Assembly: GCF_030253575.1 (NCBI RefSeq)
Contig: NC_080560.1
Coordinates: 41,773,001 to 41,837,000, forward strand
Direction of reading: 5' to 3'
DNA: 64,000 bases
Source of the DNA: Rhododendron vialii
Lineage: Eukaryota > Streptophyta > Magnoliopsida > Ericales > Ericaceae
Both the position numbers and the translations under genes were made by a program. The notes below the pieces were generated by a model. The model searched no databases and was not told the origin of the DNA. It saw only the letters and a program-made list of their open reading frames with translations. The number at the start of each line of letters is the position of its first letter. Position 1 is the stretch's first letter. Shown here piece by piece: positions 55,501 to 64,000 of this stretch.

Positions 55501-56312
55501 GTTCGCACATTCATCCTCCATTTCTACTTAAATTTTAACTACCATTTGTTCAGCTTATCATTAGTACCACCCCTGCATTTCAAAACTATTCACTTCTTGA
55601 TTTTGTCTCCTGAAAGCAGATAAATTACCTCGAACAAGCTAAACAATCCAACACTCCCTCAGTTATTTACAAATACTCTTTCTATTGCCCAATTCCAAGT
55701 TAATCCTCCAAGATTGCATCAGTTTCCCGACAAGAAAAAAAAAAATTCAATTTGTTTCGTTAAATTCGTTTCTAGATGATCATAGTATACAGATGACATT
55801 CCACAACTCTAAAACAGGTCCCAACATATTCCTTTATAACTCGGGTGCCCGGGGCAGCTTATATGCAACTCCACTAATCCGGAGACCAATCCCATATAAC
55901 CAGCAACCCAATCCCGTATAACTGGCCCCAGAGGAGTTATAACCGGGTGCCTGAGGCAGCTTACACGCAACTCTACTAATCCGGAGACCAATCCCGTATA
56001 ACCGGCTAAAAAGGAGTTGTTAGCACCCGTAGGTCTCAGCAATTGATTCAAAACATAACTATAAAAACAGAAACAGTAAATTTAACTATAACAACAACAG
56101 CAAATTTAGCCTTGAGCTTGAAGAATGAAAAGGCTAAGATTAAACTAGTCACCACTAGTGAGATCCGATATATATACATTTAGACTGATTGATTAGTATG
56201 TCAGTTTACCATCGATCGACAGAGAATTGACGGGTGGATTGACGATGGTTATAACGGCGACACCATCGGCTCCGACCTCCATCACTGTTCGTCCCTTCGG
56301 ATTGCTCCCCAT
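47822..56312 (-). CDS. MFP2: Peroxisomal/glyoxysomal fatty-acid beta-oxidation multifunctional protein
   Basis: Minus-strand exons: 56312-56210, 54686-54615, 54521-54456, 54372-54316, 54179-54112, 54026-53945, 52652-52597, 52480-52178, 52088-52002, 50971-50797, 50695-50574, 50492-50329, 50200-49946, 49827-49706, 49630-49509, 48811-48663, 48280-48139, 47857-47822; 2181 nt, 726 aa (Arabidopsis MFP2 725). It joins 2-enoyl-CoA hydratase and L-3-hydroxyacyl-CoA dehydrogenase activities. The hydratase part (1 to about 190) has SVAAIDGLALGGGLEVAM and the catalytic-Glu segment LPELQLGLIPGFGGTQRLPR. The dehydrogenase has the NAD site VAILGGGLMGSGIA, SNTSTIDLN and HFFSPAHVMPLLEIV. The C-terminal helical domains have GNCTGFAVNRMFFPYTQAA and FPPYRGGILFWADSLGSKYI. 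The end SSSVEQAKSRL carries the PTS1 signal SRL. Sequence favours MFP2 over AIM1. Intron 15 has a weak donor (GTCTCT) lying in a CT microsatellite. Confidence 0.96.
49491..49508 (+). repeat. (GA)n at the MFP2 exon 15 donor
   Basis: On the gene strand exon 15 ends ...GATCCTAAG and the intron starts GTCTCTCTCT, so the microsatellite itself forms the donor from position +1. Confidence 0.8.
51134..51447. mobile_element. Foldback repeat rich in GGCGC in MFP2 intron 9
   Basis: Left end ATTGTTGTCAAGGGCGAAAG and right end CACCTTTGACAACTAT are inverted. The arms contain GCGAGGCGC-type words (AGGTGAGGCGCGCGCC against GGTGCGCCTCGCC). This is a widespread-looking plant non-autonomous repeat. Confidence 0.7.
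52491..52534 (+). repeat. (GA)n forming the polypyrimidine tract of MFP2 intron 7
   Basis: On the gene strand this is a 44-base CT run, then CCCCCCAATAG and exon 8. The microsatellite therefore serves as the acceptor's pyrimidine tract. Confidence 0.85.
53007..53321 (+). mobile_element. Short LTR element (TRIM-like fossil) in MFP2 intron 6
   Basis: A 315-bp element begins with an LTR starting TGTTAGAGCTTGTCC (53007) and ends with a second LTR from 53246 to 53321. A G-rich polypurine tract (GTGCGGGGGAG) lies just before the second LTR. A 5-bp duplication, CTTAC, flanks it (53002-53006, 53322-53326). There is no coding capacity, as in terminal-repeat retrotransposons in miniature. The two LTRs differ markedly, so it is old, yet whole in outline. 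It lies antisense to MFP2. The LTR at the right edge of the window belongs to the same kind. Confidence 0.75.
54269..54289. repeat. Poly-G tract of 21 bases in MFP2 intron 4
   Basis: Follows (GA)n and (GGGA)n. On the gene strand it is a poly-C run between exons 4 and 5, 27 bp downstream of the exon 4 donor. Confidence 0.9.
55843..56024 (+). repeat. 102-bp tandem duplication in MFP2 intron 1
   Basis: Two copies (55843 and 55945) share GGGTGCC, GGCAGCTTA, CAACTC and ACTAATCCGGAGACCAATCC. A third partial trace, CAATCCCGTATAACTGGC, lies between them. Confidence 0.85.
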
Positions 56313-59300
56313 CCTCTCTCTCCCTCCCTCTCTCTCTCTCTCTAAAAATGTCAGCTACGCTATGGGCAATTGATCGGGTACCTTGGGGTTCGTTAGATTG
56401 GGATTTATTGAGAGCGGTGGCGTGTCTGACTGTTGGGCAGGGGTGACGTAGGGCGTTTTGGAAGGAAACCGAAGTTAGAGATAACGATCTATACGTATAG
56501 CAGTTTGTGGATGAGGTCTGTTGGCTCCTACGCGCGTTTGAGGAGAGTGAGTGACACGCTCTTGATTGCCAAATGGCCATGGTTTTATTTTACATGTAGA
56601 TGGAAATAGAGATTATTTATTTATTTTTTCTTTGAACACAGGAAAAAGAGATTGATACATAAGATAAATAGAACTTAATAATAATAATATATACTATATA
56701 TTATATAGATATTGGTTTTCTATAATCAGCTTACTAGAATGATGAAAAGTACAAGACACACGCGAAACTTACCTCGGGCCTTTCACAAAAACTCAAATTT
56801 TCTGTTGAGCATCAATATAAAGTCAAATGAAACTAAAATGGAGTAATTTTGCCAAGCACTCTCCTCTCTCTCGATCTCGATCTTGACATTTAGGCCATAT
56901 TTTGATTAATAATTTTGGGCAACAAAATTATTCCATTTTAATTTGATTTGACTTTAGATTGATGTCCAATAAAAAAATTGAATTTTTGTGAAGGGCCGAG
57001 ATAAGCTGAGCGCATGTCTTCACTTTTCATTAGCTCAGTTGGTTGATTATAAAAAAATTGATATGTGTGTATCGAAAGTTCTAATATTTATGTGAAATAT
57101 AACATGCGTAGAAAATGAATAAAAAATTGGTACAAAAGGTAAATGGAGTAGAAGAAAACCCAATTGCCACGAGATGCGGATCATCATCACACGGCGCGTT
57201 GCGATACTAGCAGTTGTTCTTCATCACTTACCGTGAGACAGGTGTAGAGTAAAATTACTACTTGGAACAGAGATGAGGGATCGGCCTCCACGTGGGGTTA
57301 CAATTCCTAGATTCGCTATTTACGAGGTGATCGCTTTCATTACCCAAAGGAGTGGGCCCTCACTTTCAATGCTCCCAGGTAATGGGCCCACACCACCACC
57401 GCACGTTTACGTGGGTCCACTCTAGACCCCATAATATTATAAAAAATGCTTACAAATTTTAAAATATATTTTTATGAAGTTTCGTAAAAAATCAGTTTTA
57501 ATGGACATCAACAATTATATTTCTGAATTCTTAAGTGTGAAATTGAGCAGTAGTTTTTCTCTTACGAATTTAAAAAACATATATAATCTATTGGAGCTGA
57601 TTTTTTACAGTGCTTCATAAATTAAAATTTATGAATATTTTCTGTATCTTTTTGTGGGGCCCGGAATAGGCCTCATGTAAGCCTGCAGTCATTTTAGACT
57701 TTTGGTTGGAGAAATCTTGCCAACATATACGTGGAATTTGATCCGGTTCTTAATTTGGACATGACGAGAGTTACGGGGCACTTTTGGATCATTCAATGCT
57801 TCAATTAATGATTTGGGTTCGTTCAAATTCTCATCGGTAAGCATGTATTTGAGCAAATCCGAACCACCGATTGCAAGATTCTTACCGGTTAAAGCCTCTA
57901 AGAAAATCCGAAAATATTGATTGCAACAATAGACGATTTAGAGTTGAACTATCCCATCCAGTCGAGTTGTGTTTATCCTCCACTTAAGAGGGTGAACATT
58001 ACCTTCTTTCCTATTGGTTGAAATGGTGTGGATCATGCTTACCAAAAAAAATATATTGCATGGTAGACATGACATCATTTATGGTGGAATCCACACCATT
58101 TCAACCAATAGAAAGAAATATAATATTAATCTACTTTCAAGGAGGGTGAACAAAATTGTACTCCATCCAGTCAAGTCCGGTCCAGTCCAAAATTTCGACC
58201 AGAGAGAATCCAACTCATGTTTATGTATACAGGCCAGGGCCCGATAGCCTGCCGAACCTAGGACACACGCTATCTCAAAGATTGATGTTTGAAAAGCCCA
58301 TTTTTTCAAGATCGATGTAAGCCCATAGGATCATACTGGGCTAATCTTCAAAAAAGGTCGATTGCATGGAACGGGCTGGAAGTTAGTGTTTGAGGCCACC
58401 ACCATGAGCTAGCCCGGCTTTGATCGTGTTTTGTTTTGAGACACGAAATGGAAGCGCAGATATGGTTCCCGTAACCCAGCTTGATAATTAGCGTACATTT
58501 TATACATCATGGCTTTGGAACGACTCAACTACAAAGTATGGACATCGGTGTGATTTTCGAGGCCTAACATGTACGTGGACATCCGATCAAATTATTTTTT
58601 TATGCGGACATTTTATTCTATTATGTCAGTCTTTTTATATAATTCAATTACATGTCAGGGTTAACTTATGTGTACATTAACCAATTTTGGGAGGCCAATC
58701 CCATCTTAAACCTGAGAGAATTCAATTGTAACTAATTCATCTGTGCCAACGAAAACCAGGAGAGGAGCTTCATCCTTGTAAGTGTTACATGCATGTAGTT
58801 GAGATTCAGGTTCTAGATAGATTGGTAGGACTAGTATTTTTTGTGTTGGGCTTAGGAATGAGATTTTGTTTTATATTTTTCCTGATTAGGCCAATGCCGA
58901 ATTAATCGTTTAAAACATAATAATAACATGGGCATTTTCAAGGCAAAAGCAAGGCAAAATGAGGTTATGCAAATTTTTAATTTTAATCATGGCATTGTAT
59001 GGGCTCACTCCAAGAAGTGAGTTAACGCAAAAAAACCCACTATAAAGACGATGTTATAATACTATTTATTGTTATTTTTCAGGCACCTGTAAATACTATC
59101 CTCTCCACTTTATATGGTTTGTTCCTTTCAAAATTCCTGCAATGTTTAATTTTAAGAAATGTATTGTTTACAGACTTTTTTAATTAACTCTTTTAATTAG
59201 TACAAAAATATGCAACATATTCACACAAATACTTTACCTTATATATTAAAATGACAATTTTCTTTTGAAAGAGAGAACAAGATGTTAGTAGTAAATCAAC

Positions 59301-60081
59301 CCATAGGACACCAGGCAGATTATATATATATATATTTGATAATAACATTTTAGGGCAAAATTATTTTTATTTTGGTAAATAACATTTCTAGCAGTACAAA
59401 ATTTACAAAATGTAAATGTCGTCCTTAACCCATCTGATTGCACTCATTGGCTTTACAAGGGAGTCTGAAGATCAAATCTACGAAGAAATTTCGCATCCCT
59501 AATTGCAAACCTACTCTAACCCCCAATTGATGAATACAAAATAAGCAAAAAGTTTTCAAAATGTTAGAATATTACTTCCTTATGCCATGTGGCAACAAAA
59601 TTTTAGTCCAATTTTTTCCTATTTTGTGACAATAAGATTTTAGGACGATTCTTTATTTTGGTACAAGATTTTTAGTAGTACAAAATGTATTGAGAATTTA
59701 TTTTCAAACTCATTTTTTTACCCACTTCTTCTTTGGTTTTTGTTTACGTAAATTTACCACACTACCCTTTGATGAAAATGAGCCGGTAGAAGGTTAATAA
59801 GGGAAAATAAAATGAATAAAAAGCTGGGAAAAAAAATAGTGCAGATAGTAGTAATATAAAGAGTTGCAAAAATCAATTCTGAAAAAAAAAAAGACCAATG
59901 AAAGACCATTATTACAAGAGAAAGTAATTGAAATCGGAAAGACCACACAAACACAGGCGCAGTTCTAGAGAGAGAAACCTTGTAGCTCAAATCCTTCTCT
60001 CTCTAAAACCCCCCACCCATCCATTGCTTCACCTCGACTCCACTAAAACCAAAGATTTATCTCTCTCTAATCAAATCGAAA
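56313..60081. other. Divergent intergenic region between MFP2 and the dynein light chain gene
   Basis: No gene is supported in 3.8 kb. CT tracts (56316-56342) sit in the MFP2 leader. A foldback at about 56745-57045 pairs CGGGCCTTTCACAAAAACTC with GAATTTTTGTGAAGGGCCGA. A second inverted pair lies at 57435-57640. Segment 57745-58212 resembles 32460-32700 (GATTGCAACAAT, TCCAGTC, GACCAGAGAGAATCCAACTC), a dispersed non-coding repeat. A (TA)n tract is at 59322-59334. Confidence 0.5.
58011..58111. mobile_element. 101-bp MITE with perfect 23-bp inverted ends
   Basis: Bases 58011-58033 and 58089-58111 are exact reverse complements (start CTATTGGTTGAAATGGTGTG). Flanking phrases AGGGTGAACA and CCATCCAGTC occur on both sides. 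Confidence 0.8.
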
Positions 60082-60264
60082 ATGAGCGAAGACGGGAAGC
60101 GATTCGGCGGTGCCGGGGCAATGGTGGTCCGTACACCCGCCGACGATCGGAAGCCCTCGTCGGCGTCGTCCGCCTCTCTGGCTTCGGCCAAGAAGGTCAT
60201 CATCAAGAGCGCCGACATGAAGGAAGACCTCCAGAGGGAAGCCGTCGACATTGCCATTGCAGTA

Positions 60265-60303
<39 letters not shown>

Positions 60304-60898
60304 CCCAAAATGATAGTTCCATACAAGTTTTGAGTCAAGAAATAAAGTACTGGCGTTCCTAATTTCCTAATTTTTTTTTGGTACCAAATTAAAGAATCGA
60401 TTGAGATCTTTAATTTGGTACGAAGAAAATTGAAAAATATGTACGCAAATGATATGTGTTTTGATTCGAAAATTACATGTCTTTCTGTAGAATACTGTCA
60501 TTTTCTGGGACAGAAGGAGTCTATGTATGCTGCAAATCCTATTAAGTAAAAGAGGAAAGATGAAAATTTTTCAATTGAGATTAATCCATGAGATGTGAAA
60601 ATAAAAAAAGGGGAGAAGAAAATTACAGTGGTAGTTTTATTCTCTTTTCTTTTTTTTTCCCCTCTTCTTGATAGGGGTAGTTTAGGAAATTTAAAGTGAG
60701 AGCTGGCTTCATTCAACTGTTTTTTGCTTCACTTTTTTGAAATTGGATGGATTGGTTGTATCGAAGTATATGTAAATGGTATACTTGTATAGGCGTTTGA
60801 GAAGCACAATGTGGAAAAGGATGTGGCAGAAGCGATAAAGAAGGAGTTTGATAGGAAGCATGGGCCCACTTGGCATTGCATCGTCGGAAAAAATTTCG
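60082..60898 (+). CDS. LC8-type dynein light chain, first two exons (3' end outside window)
   Basis: Exon 1 is 60082-60261 and exon 2 is 60793-60898; both borders keep frame. The protein starts [20 protein letters not shown], a plant-type N-terminal extension, then [44 protein letters not shown] and [15 protein letters not shown]. These are the first helices and strands of LC8. The missing end should be about 30 residues (SYVTHET...FKSG); I find no such exon before 64000, so intron 2 is at least 3.1 kb. LC8 is a dimeric hub; land plants lack dynein motors, so its partners here are other proteins, for example in the nuclear pore. A CT tract and a MITE lie in intron 1. Confidence 0.9.
60269..60301 (+). 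repeat. (CT)n tract next to the dynein light chain exon 1 donor
   Basis: The CT run starts about 7 bases after the donor GTATTCC and runs into the left end of a Stowaway-like MITE. Confidence 0.85.
60298..60519. mobile_element. Stowaway-like MITE in dynein light chain intron 1
   Basis: Left CTCCGTCCCAAAATGATAGT and right CTGTCATTTTCTGGGACAGAAG are inverted. The border at the left is blurred by the CT run. Confidence 0.7.
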
Positions 60899-61040
60899 GT
60901 AAAAAAACCCCCCCATCGAAACTACTTCTCTATCTCTAGAATATTTCCCTGTTTTGTTTAGACTTGTAAGCAATAGTAATGTGCAAATATTTGGTGCATT
61001 GGCAATTTTTGCAATAGTATTTTCTGAACCAAGAAAGTCT

Positions 61041-61449
61041 AGGAACACAACTTGAGAATGCGACTCCGGACACAGGGTTGGTGGCTCATGGCTCACTCCC
61101 ACAGGGTTTGGGTGGTCAGGAGGTCACGGGTTCGAGTCGTGCTAAGGACGCCTTCTCGAACTTGGCCCTCCTGCGAAGCCCGGCTTTGGTTGCTAGCCCT
61201 TGGTGGGGCGTTAGTTGCTATGGCTCTTTGGCCCCTTCTGGGGCCCGCCGCGGGTCTGGAGTCTCTACTGTCACACCTAGGGGAGGGTAGCTATGCCCGT
61301 TAGCCCCCTCCTCCACCTTTTTACTTGGCAAAAAAAAGAAAAATTTGGACACAACTGTATTCAAAACTGTTCAATGTATATAAGCCCACATGAATCGAGC
61401 GGCTCTGGACACAATGCTGTCCATAATTGTGTTCTAAAGTTGTGTTCCT
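61041..61449. mobile_element. Foldback MITE interrupted by a SINE
   Basis: Ends AGGAACACAACTT and AAGTTGTGTTCCT are inverted. Without the SINE the element would be about 130 bp. Related to 18615-18721. Confidence 0.65.
61075..61346 (+). mobile_element. tRNA-derived SINE
   Basis: About 270 bp with a pol III B box (GGTTCGAGTC, about 61129-61138) preceded by a tRNA-like segment, and an A-rich tail. Direct repeats GGACACA (61068-61074 and 61347-61353) flank it. It lies inside the MITE above. Confidence 0.75.
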
Positions 61450-61619
61450 AACATTACTCTGAACTGTGCATAGATTGCTGTAGGAAGAAGTGGTTGTGTA
61501 CCCTATTTTTGGTTTTATGATATGTGTGTATTTGTGGGTAATGGATTTTGTGCTGTAAGTAAACGGTATGGATCTAGGCTTCAATCAGTTGCTAACTTAT
61601 TTGTTAGGTAGGATTAGAT

Positions 61620-61784
61620 GTCGCATAAATTGTTTCCTTCCGTTCTTGTGGTCTATGTGTAATTTGTAGGTGCCTACATTTATGGAGGTTTGGAAATGGA
61701 CTTGCATAAATTGTTTTGTTCCTTTCTTGTGGTCTGTGTGTAATGCGTAGGTGCCTACATTTATGGAAGTTTGGAAATGGACTT
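61620..61784 (+). repeat. 81-bp tandem duplication
   Basis: Two copies start at GCATAAATTGTTT (61623, 61704) and share TTCTTGTGGTCT, GTAGGTGCCTACATTTATGG and TTTGGAAATGGACTTG. Confidence 0.9.
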
Positions 61785-62486
61785 GTTTGTTGGAGGGAAA
61801 AAAGAGGGGTATAGGCCAAATACTAGGTTGTTTTTGGTAATTAAGGGTTTTTTGTGGGTTGTTTTCTCTTAGATAATGTGCCAAGAAATGTATTGTACCC
61901 CAATTGAGTGCCTGAATACAATTATTTGCTAGTGGTAGGTAGAGTATCAGTCAGTCGACTGTAATTACTACTTATTCATAGTCAGCATGCTGAATTACCA
62001 TGAGAACATTGATGACTTGGTGGGGGGATAAACAGTAGGAGATAGAGCTGCTGAAGACTGGGTTTCTTAACTTTGGAAGTTGAATCAATAATGAAAATAG
62101 TTATTTTTCTCTTGTAAAATATGTAGGGGGGTAAAACGTGAAACCGTGAAAGGCAAGTTGCAGAAGTGCCACACCTTACTCACTGAGTGTATTGAAAGAA
62201 TGACCTTTGGCTGAGTGTTTTCCCTTGTTAATTAACTTCTTTCGTGATCCAACTAGGTTGTCGAATTGGATATTTCGTTGATTACCTGGTATATGTGGGT
62301 GGAGGACTATATGTACTCACGGAGTAGTTTGGGGTAAAGGAAACTCTCTTTAGTAGGAAAACAAAAAGAACCTCTTTAGAATCACATAAATCGCTACAAG
62401 AAGAACACACCTATTTATGTGTACAACCTTTAGAAAATTAATCACCATTTACAAAACAACACAGAAGTTACACAATGATCAAGACT
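61785..62486. other. Intron-like sequence, nothing recognised
   Basis: AT-rich, presumably within dynein light chain intron 2. No repeat or gene is seen. Confidence 0.35.
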
Positions 62487-62936
62487 CTTTTTTTTTTAAA
62501 AGGCAATTTTTTTTTATTAATCTTTGAAATTGTTACAAAGATTAATAGGAACAAGGATTGATGGCATCATTTTCCTAACCCGAGACCCAACAGAGTTACG
62601 AAGCTAAGAATAATCCTATGCCCACCCGAGACCCAAATCTGAGGTTAGCAAGAACCCAACCAAGGATACAACCTTTGGGACAAGCCCACACCTATAATGG
62701 GCCTTACAGTGCCCAGATAAGTACAAATCAGCACAAACAAGTAGAAGGCCTAGATGCCCAAAATAGAAAATACAACTTCCTAACCCTAAATCCAACCACG
62801 GATCACCCAAGCTGCCGCTCAAATACTGCCGCCGGTCACCTACACCCAAGCGCACCTCCCACCTCCAGCCAAACCCAGCGGAACCGCAAGAAAGCACAAC
62901 CACCAGACTCCGACGAAAGACGATCAACGACACCAT
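62487..62936 (-). mobile_element. 5'-truncated LINE-type retroposon copy
   Basis: Flanked by a perfect 16-bp direct repeat CACAATGATCAAGACT (62471-62486 and 62937-62952). On the minus strand it ends GTAACAATTTCAAAGATTAA followed by A runs, the look of a plant LINE 3' end. The interior open frame on both strands has no recognisable domain and is likely 3' UTR. Confidence 0.75.
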
Positions 62937-62952
62937 CACAATGATCAAGACT

Positions 62953-63798
62953 GACCATTGACTTTAGAAAGAAGGGTTTACAACCCTAACCCTGTTAACC
63001 TCTGTCCTTGACGTTTCTGGACTTGATCTGAGAGCTAAAACTCAATTGTCCTTTGCTTCTCGAGGCCACGTTTTCTGGTGCAGAAGGTAGCAGTTTTTCT
63101 CAAAAGCAATCTATCATGAAGCTCTAGCCTCTAAAAACAAATTACAAAAGCAACATGCAGATCTTTTTCACAGATTTCTGAGCAATGTTTTTCAAAGCTG
63201 ATTGGGTAGGTATTTATGTCAAAAGTTTTGTTTTATTTTAACCGAAAAACAAACCACCCAACAAAACCTTGAAAACCTACAAAATTGCTTCAGTGCGCCA
63301 CTGGGCTTTGAACATGAACACTTACTTTTTCAGAGTAGGTGTCACTCACTCAAGCACACTGTTAAGTTTTGGGTAGTTTTTATTGTGCTTGAATGCTCGA
63401 GCGGTTGATCCTCACTCTCGGTTTCTTTCTGTGGAAGTCTCTGTAGCAGACTGCTTTAGCTGTCAATGTGCCTCTTGGATGGTGGGGTTGTGGTGGACTC
63501 GTTTCTTGATGCATGTTGACCAATTTTGAACTCATTCTGGACTTCCTAAAACTCCTTACCTTGATCTTTTCTGCCGTGGTTTTGGACGTGGATCGCAAAT
63601 TCACAATGAGCAATTTGGGAGAGATTAAATTCAGGGAGTCTTGTTTTGGACATATACTGTGAGATGCTATCTCTAGATGTTTAGAAATGTCTTTGAGAGT
63701 GAGCTTGTAATAGGAACTAGGGTAGGATTCCCTTTGCTATATTTAGGGGGTTTTCACTAATTTGATAGGAGGATTTTGAAGAGTTTTGGAAAACATAT
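62953..63798. other. Intron-like sequence, nothing recognised
   Basis: No LC8 third exon, other gene or clear repeat was found here. Confidence 0.35.
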
Positions 63799-63906
63799 TG
63801 TTAAAGCATCTACTTCAAAACCAATTGGCAATGAGAGGAGAGGTTGCTCAGGCACATATAGTAGTTTTCGAGGTGATAATTAACCGATGTGGGACAATTT
63901 CCAACA
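63799..63906 (-). mobile_element. LTR of a short LTR retroelement (fossil, cut by window edge)
   Basis: On the minus strand it starts TGTTGGAAATTGTCCCACAT and ends ...GCTTTAACA, a TG...CA repeat of 108 bp. A polypurine tract (GTGCGAGGGAG) sits just before it at 63907 on. This is therefore the 3' LTR of a minus-oriented element continuing beyond 64000. Its start resembles the TRIM-like element at 53007-53321. Confidence 0.7.
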
Positions 63907-64000
63907 CTCCCTCGCACGTGCGACCTCCGACTCGCACATTGAGAGGTCAACAAAGGATCCGGAACACACGGATCACAACGAAACAAAGTGTAACTATGGC

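Noticed and set aside
61129-61138. GGTTCGAGTC as part of a tRNA gene
   Set aside because: No cloverleaf can be formed around it; it is the B box of a SINE.
62616-62948. Overlapping open frames on both strands
   Set aside because: They lie in a LINE-type retroposon copy with a 16-bp target duplication and show no domain.

Overview
The window is nuclear DNA from a flowering plant. Its genes have many short exons and AT-rich GT-AG introns. Long (CT)n/(GA)n microsatellites, Stowaway, Tourist and Mutator-type elements, and plant-specific proteins (PRL1, SWEET, peroxisomal MFP2, UDP-xylose synthase) fill the rest. The AG/CT richness and protein style suggest a eudicot, perhaps an asterid of the Ericales, but I cannot prove the lineage. 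No CRISPR array, operon or prokaryotic feature is present.

Layout. 1-1993: a large imperfect inverted duplication (arms about 660-690 bp) carrying exon pieces of an unrecognised gene. 2449-2622: the C-terminal part of a HIG1-domain protein. 3781-4163: a small inverted-repeat transposon with a 7-bp target duplication. 4194-8625: a complete-looking Mutator-like element (107-bp TIRs, 9-bp target duplication) coding on the minus strand for a two-exon transposase that lacks its SWIM part; it ends 111 bp before the PRL1 start codon. 8737-16617 (+): PRL1, 17 exons, 485 aa. 18235-23428 (+): Golgi-type UDP-glucuronate decarboxylase (UXS), 8 exons, 417 aa, with an AT-AC U12-type intron. 24537-27318 (+): ribosomal protein eL22, 2 exons, behind a site II/telo-box promoter. 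27.6-33.5 kb: gene-free, with nested transposons and local duplications. 33493-34674 (-): an uncharacterised Ser/Arg-rich protein with an OCTOPUS-like N-terminal Cys motif. 39088-42343 (-): a SWEET16/17-like sugar facilitator, 6 exons, 245 aa. 42.3-47.8 kb: gene-free, with a second, non-autonomous Mutator-like element (44405-45441). 47822-56312 (-): peroxisomal multifunctional beta-oxidation protein MFP2, 18 exons, 726 aa, ending in the PTS1 signal SRL. 60082-60898 (+): first two exons of an LC8-type dynein light chain whose 3' end lies beyond the window; its second intron holds a SINE nested in a MITE, a LINE tail and, at the right edge, an LTR.

The genes are unrelated housekeeping or metabolic genes and do not form a pathway cluster. 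Exon models were built by hand. The summed coding lengths are multiples of three for PRL1 (1458), UXS (1254), eL22 (381), SWEET (738) and MFP2 (2181), which supports the splice choices. I found no convincing new multi-gene system. The best leads are the inverted duplication at the left edge (possible hairpin-RNA source), the Mutator element that has replaced the PRL1 upstream region, the AT-AC intron of UXS, the single-exon PTS1 of MFP2 and the repeated long poly-G tracts.
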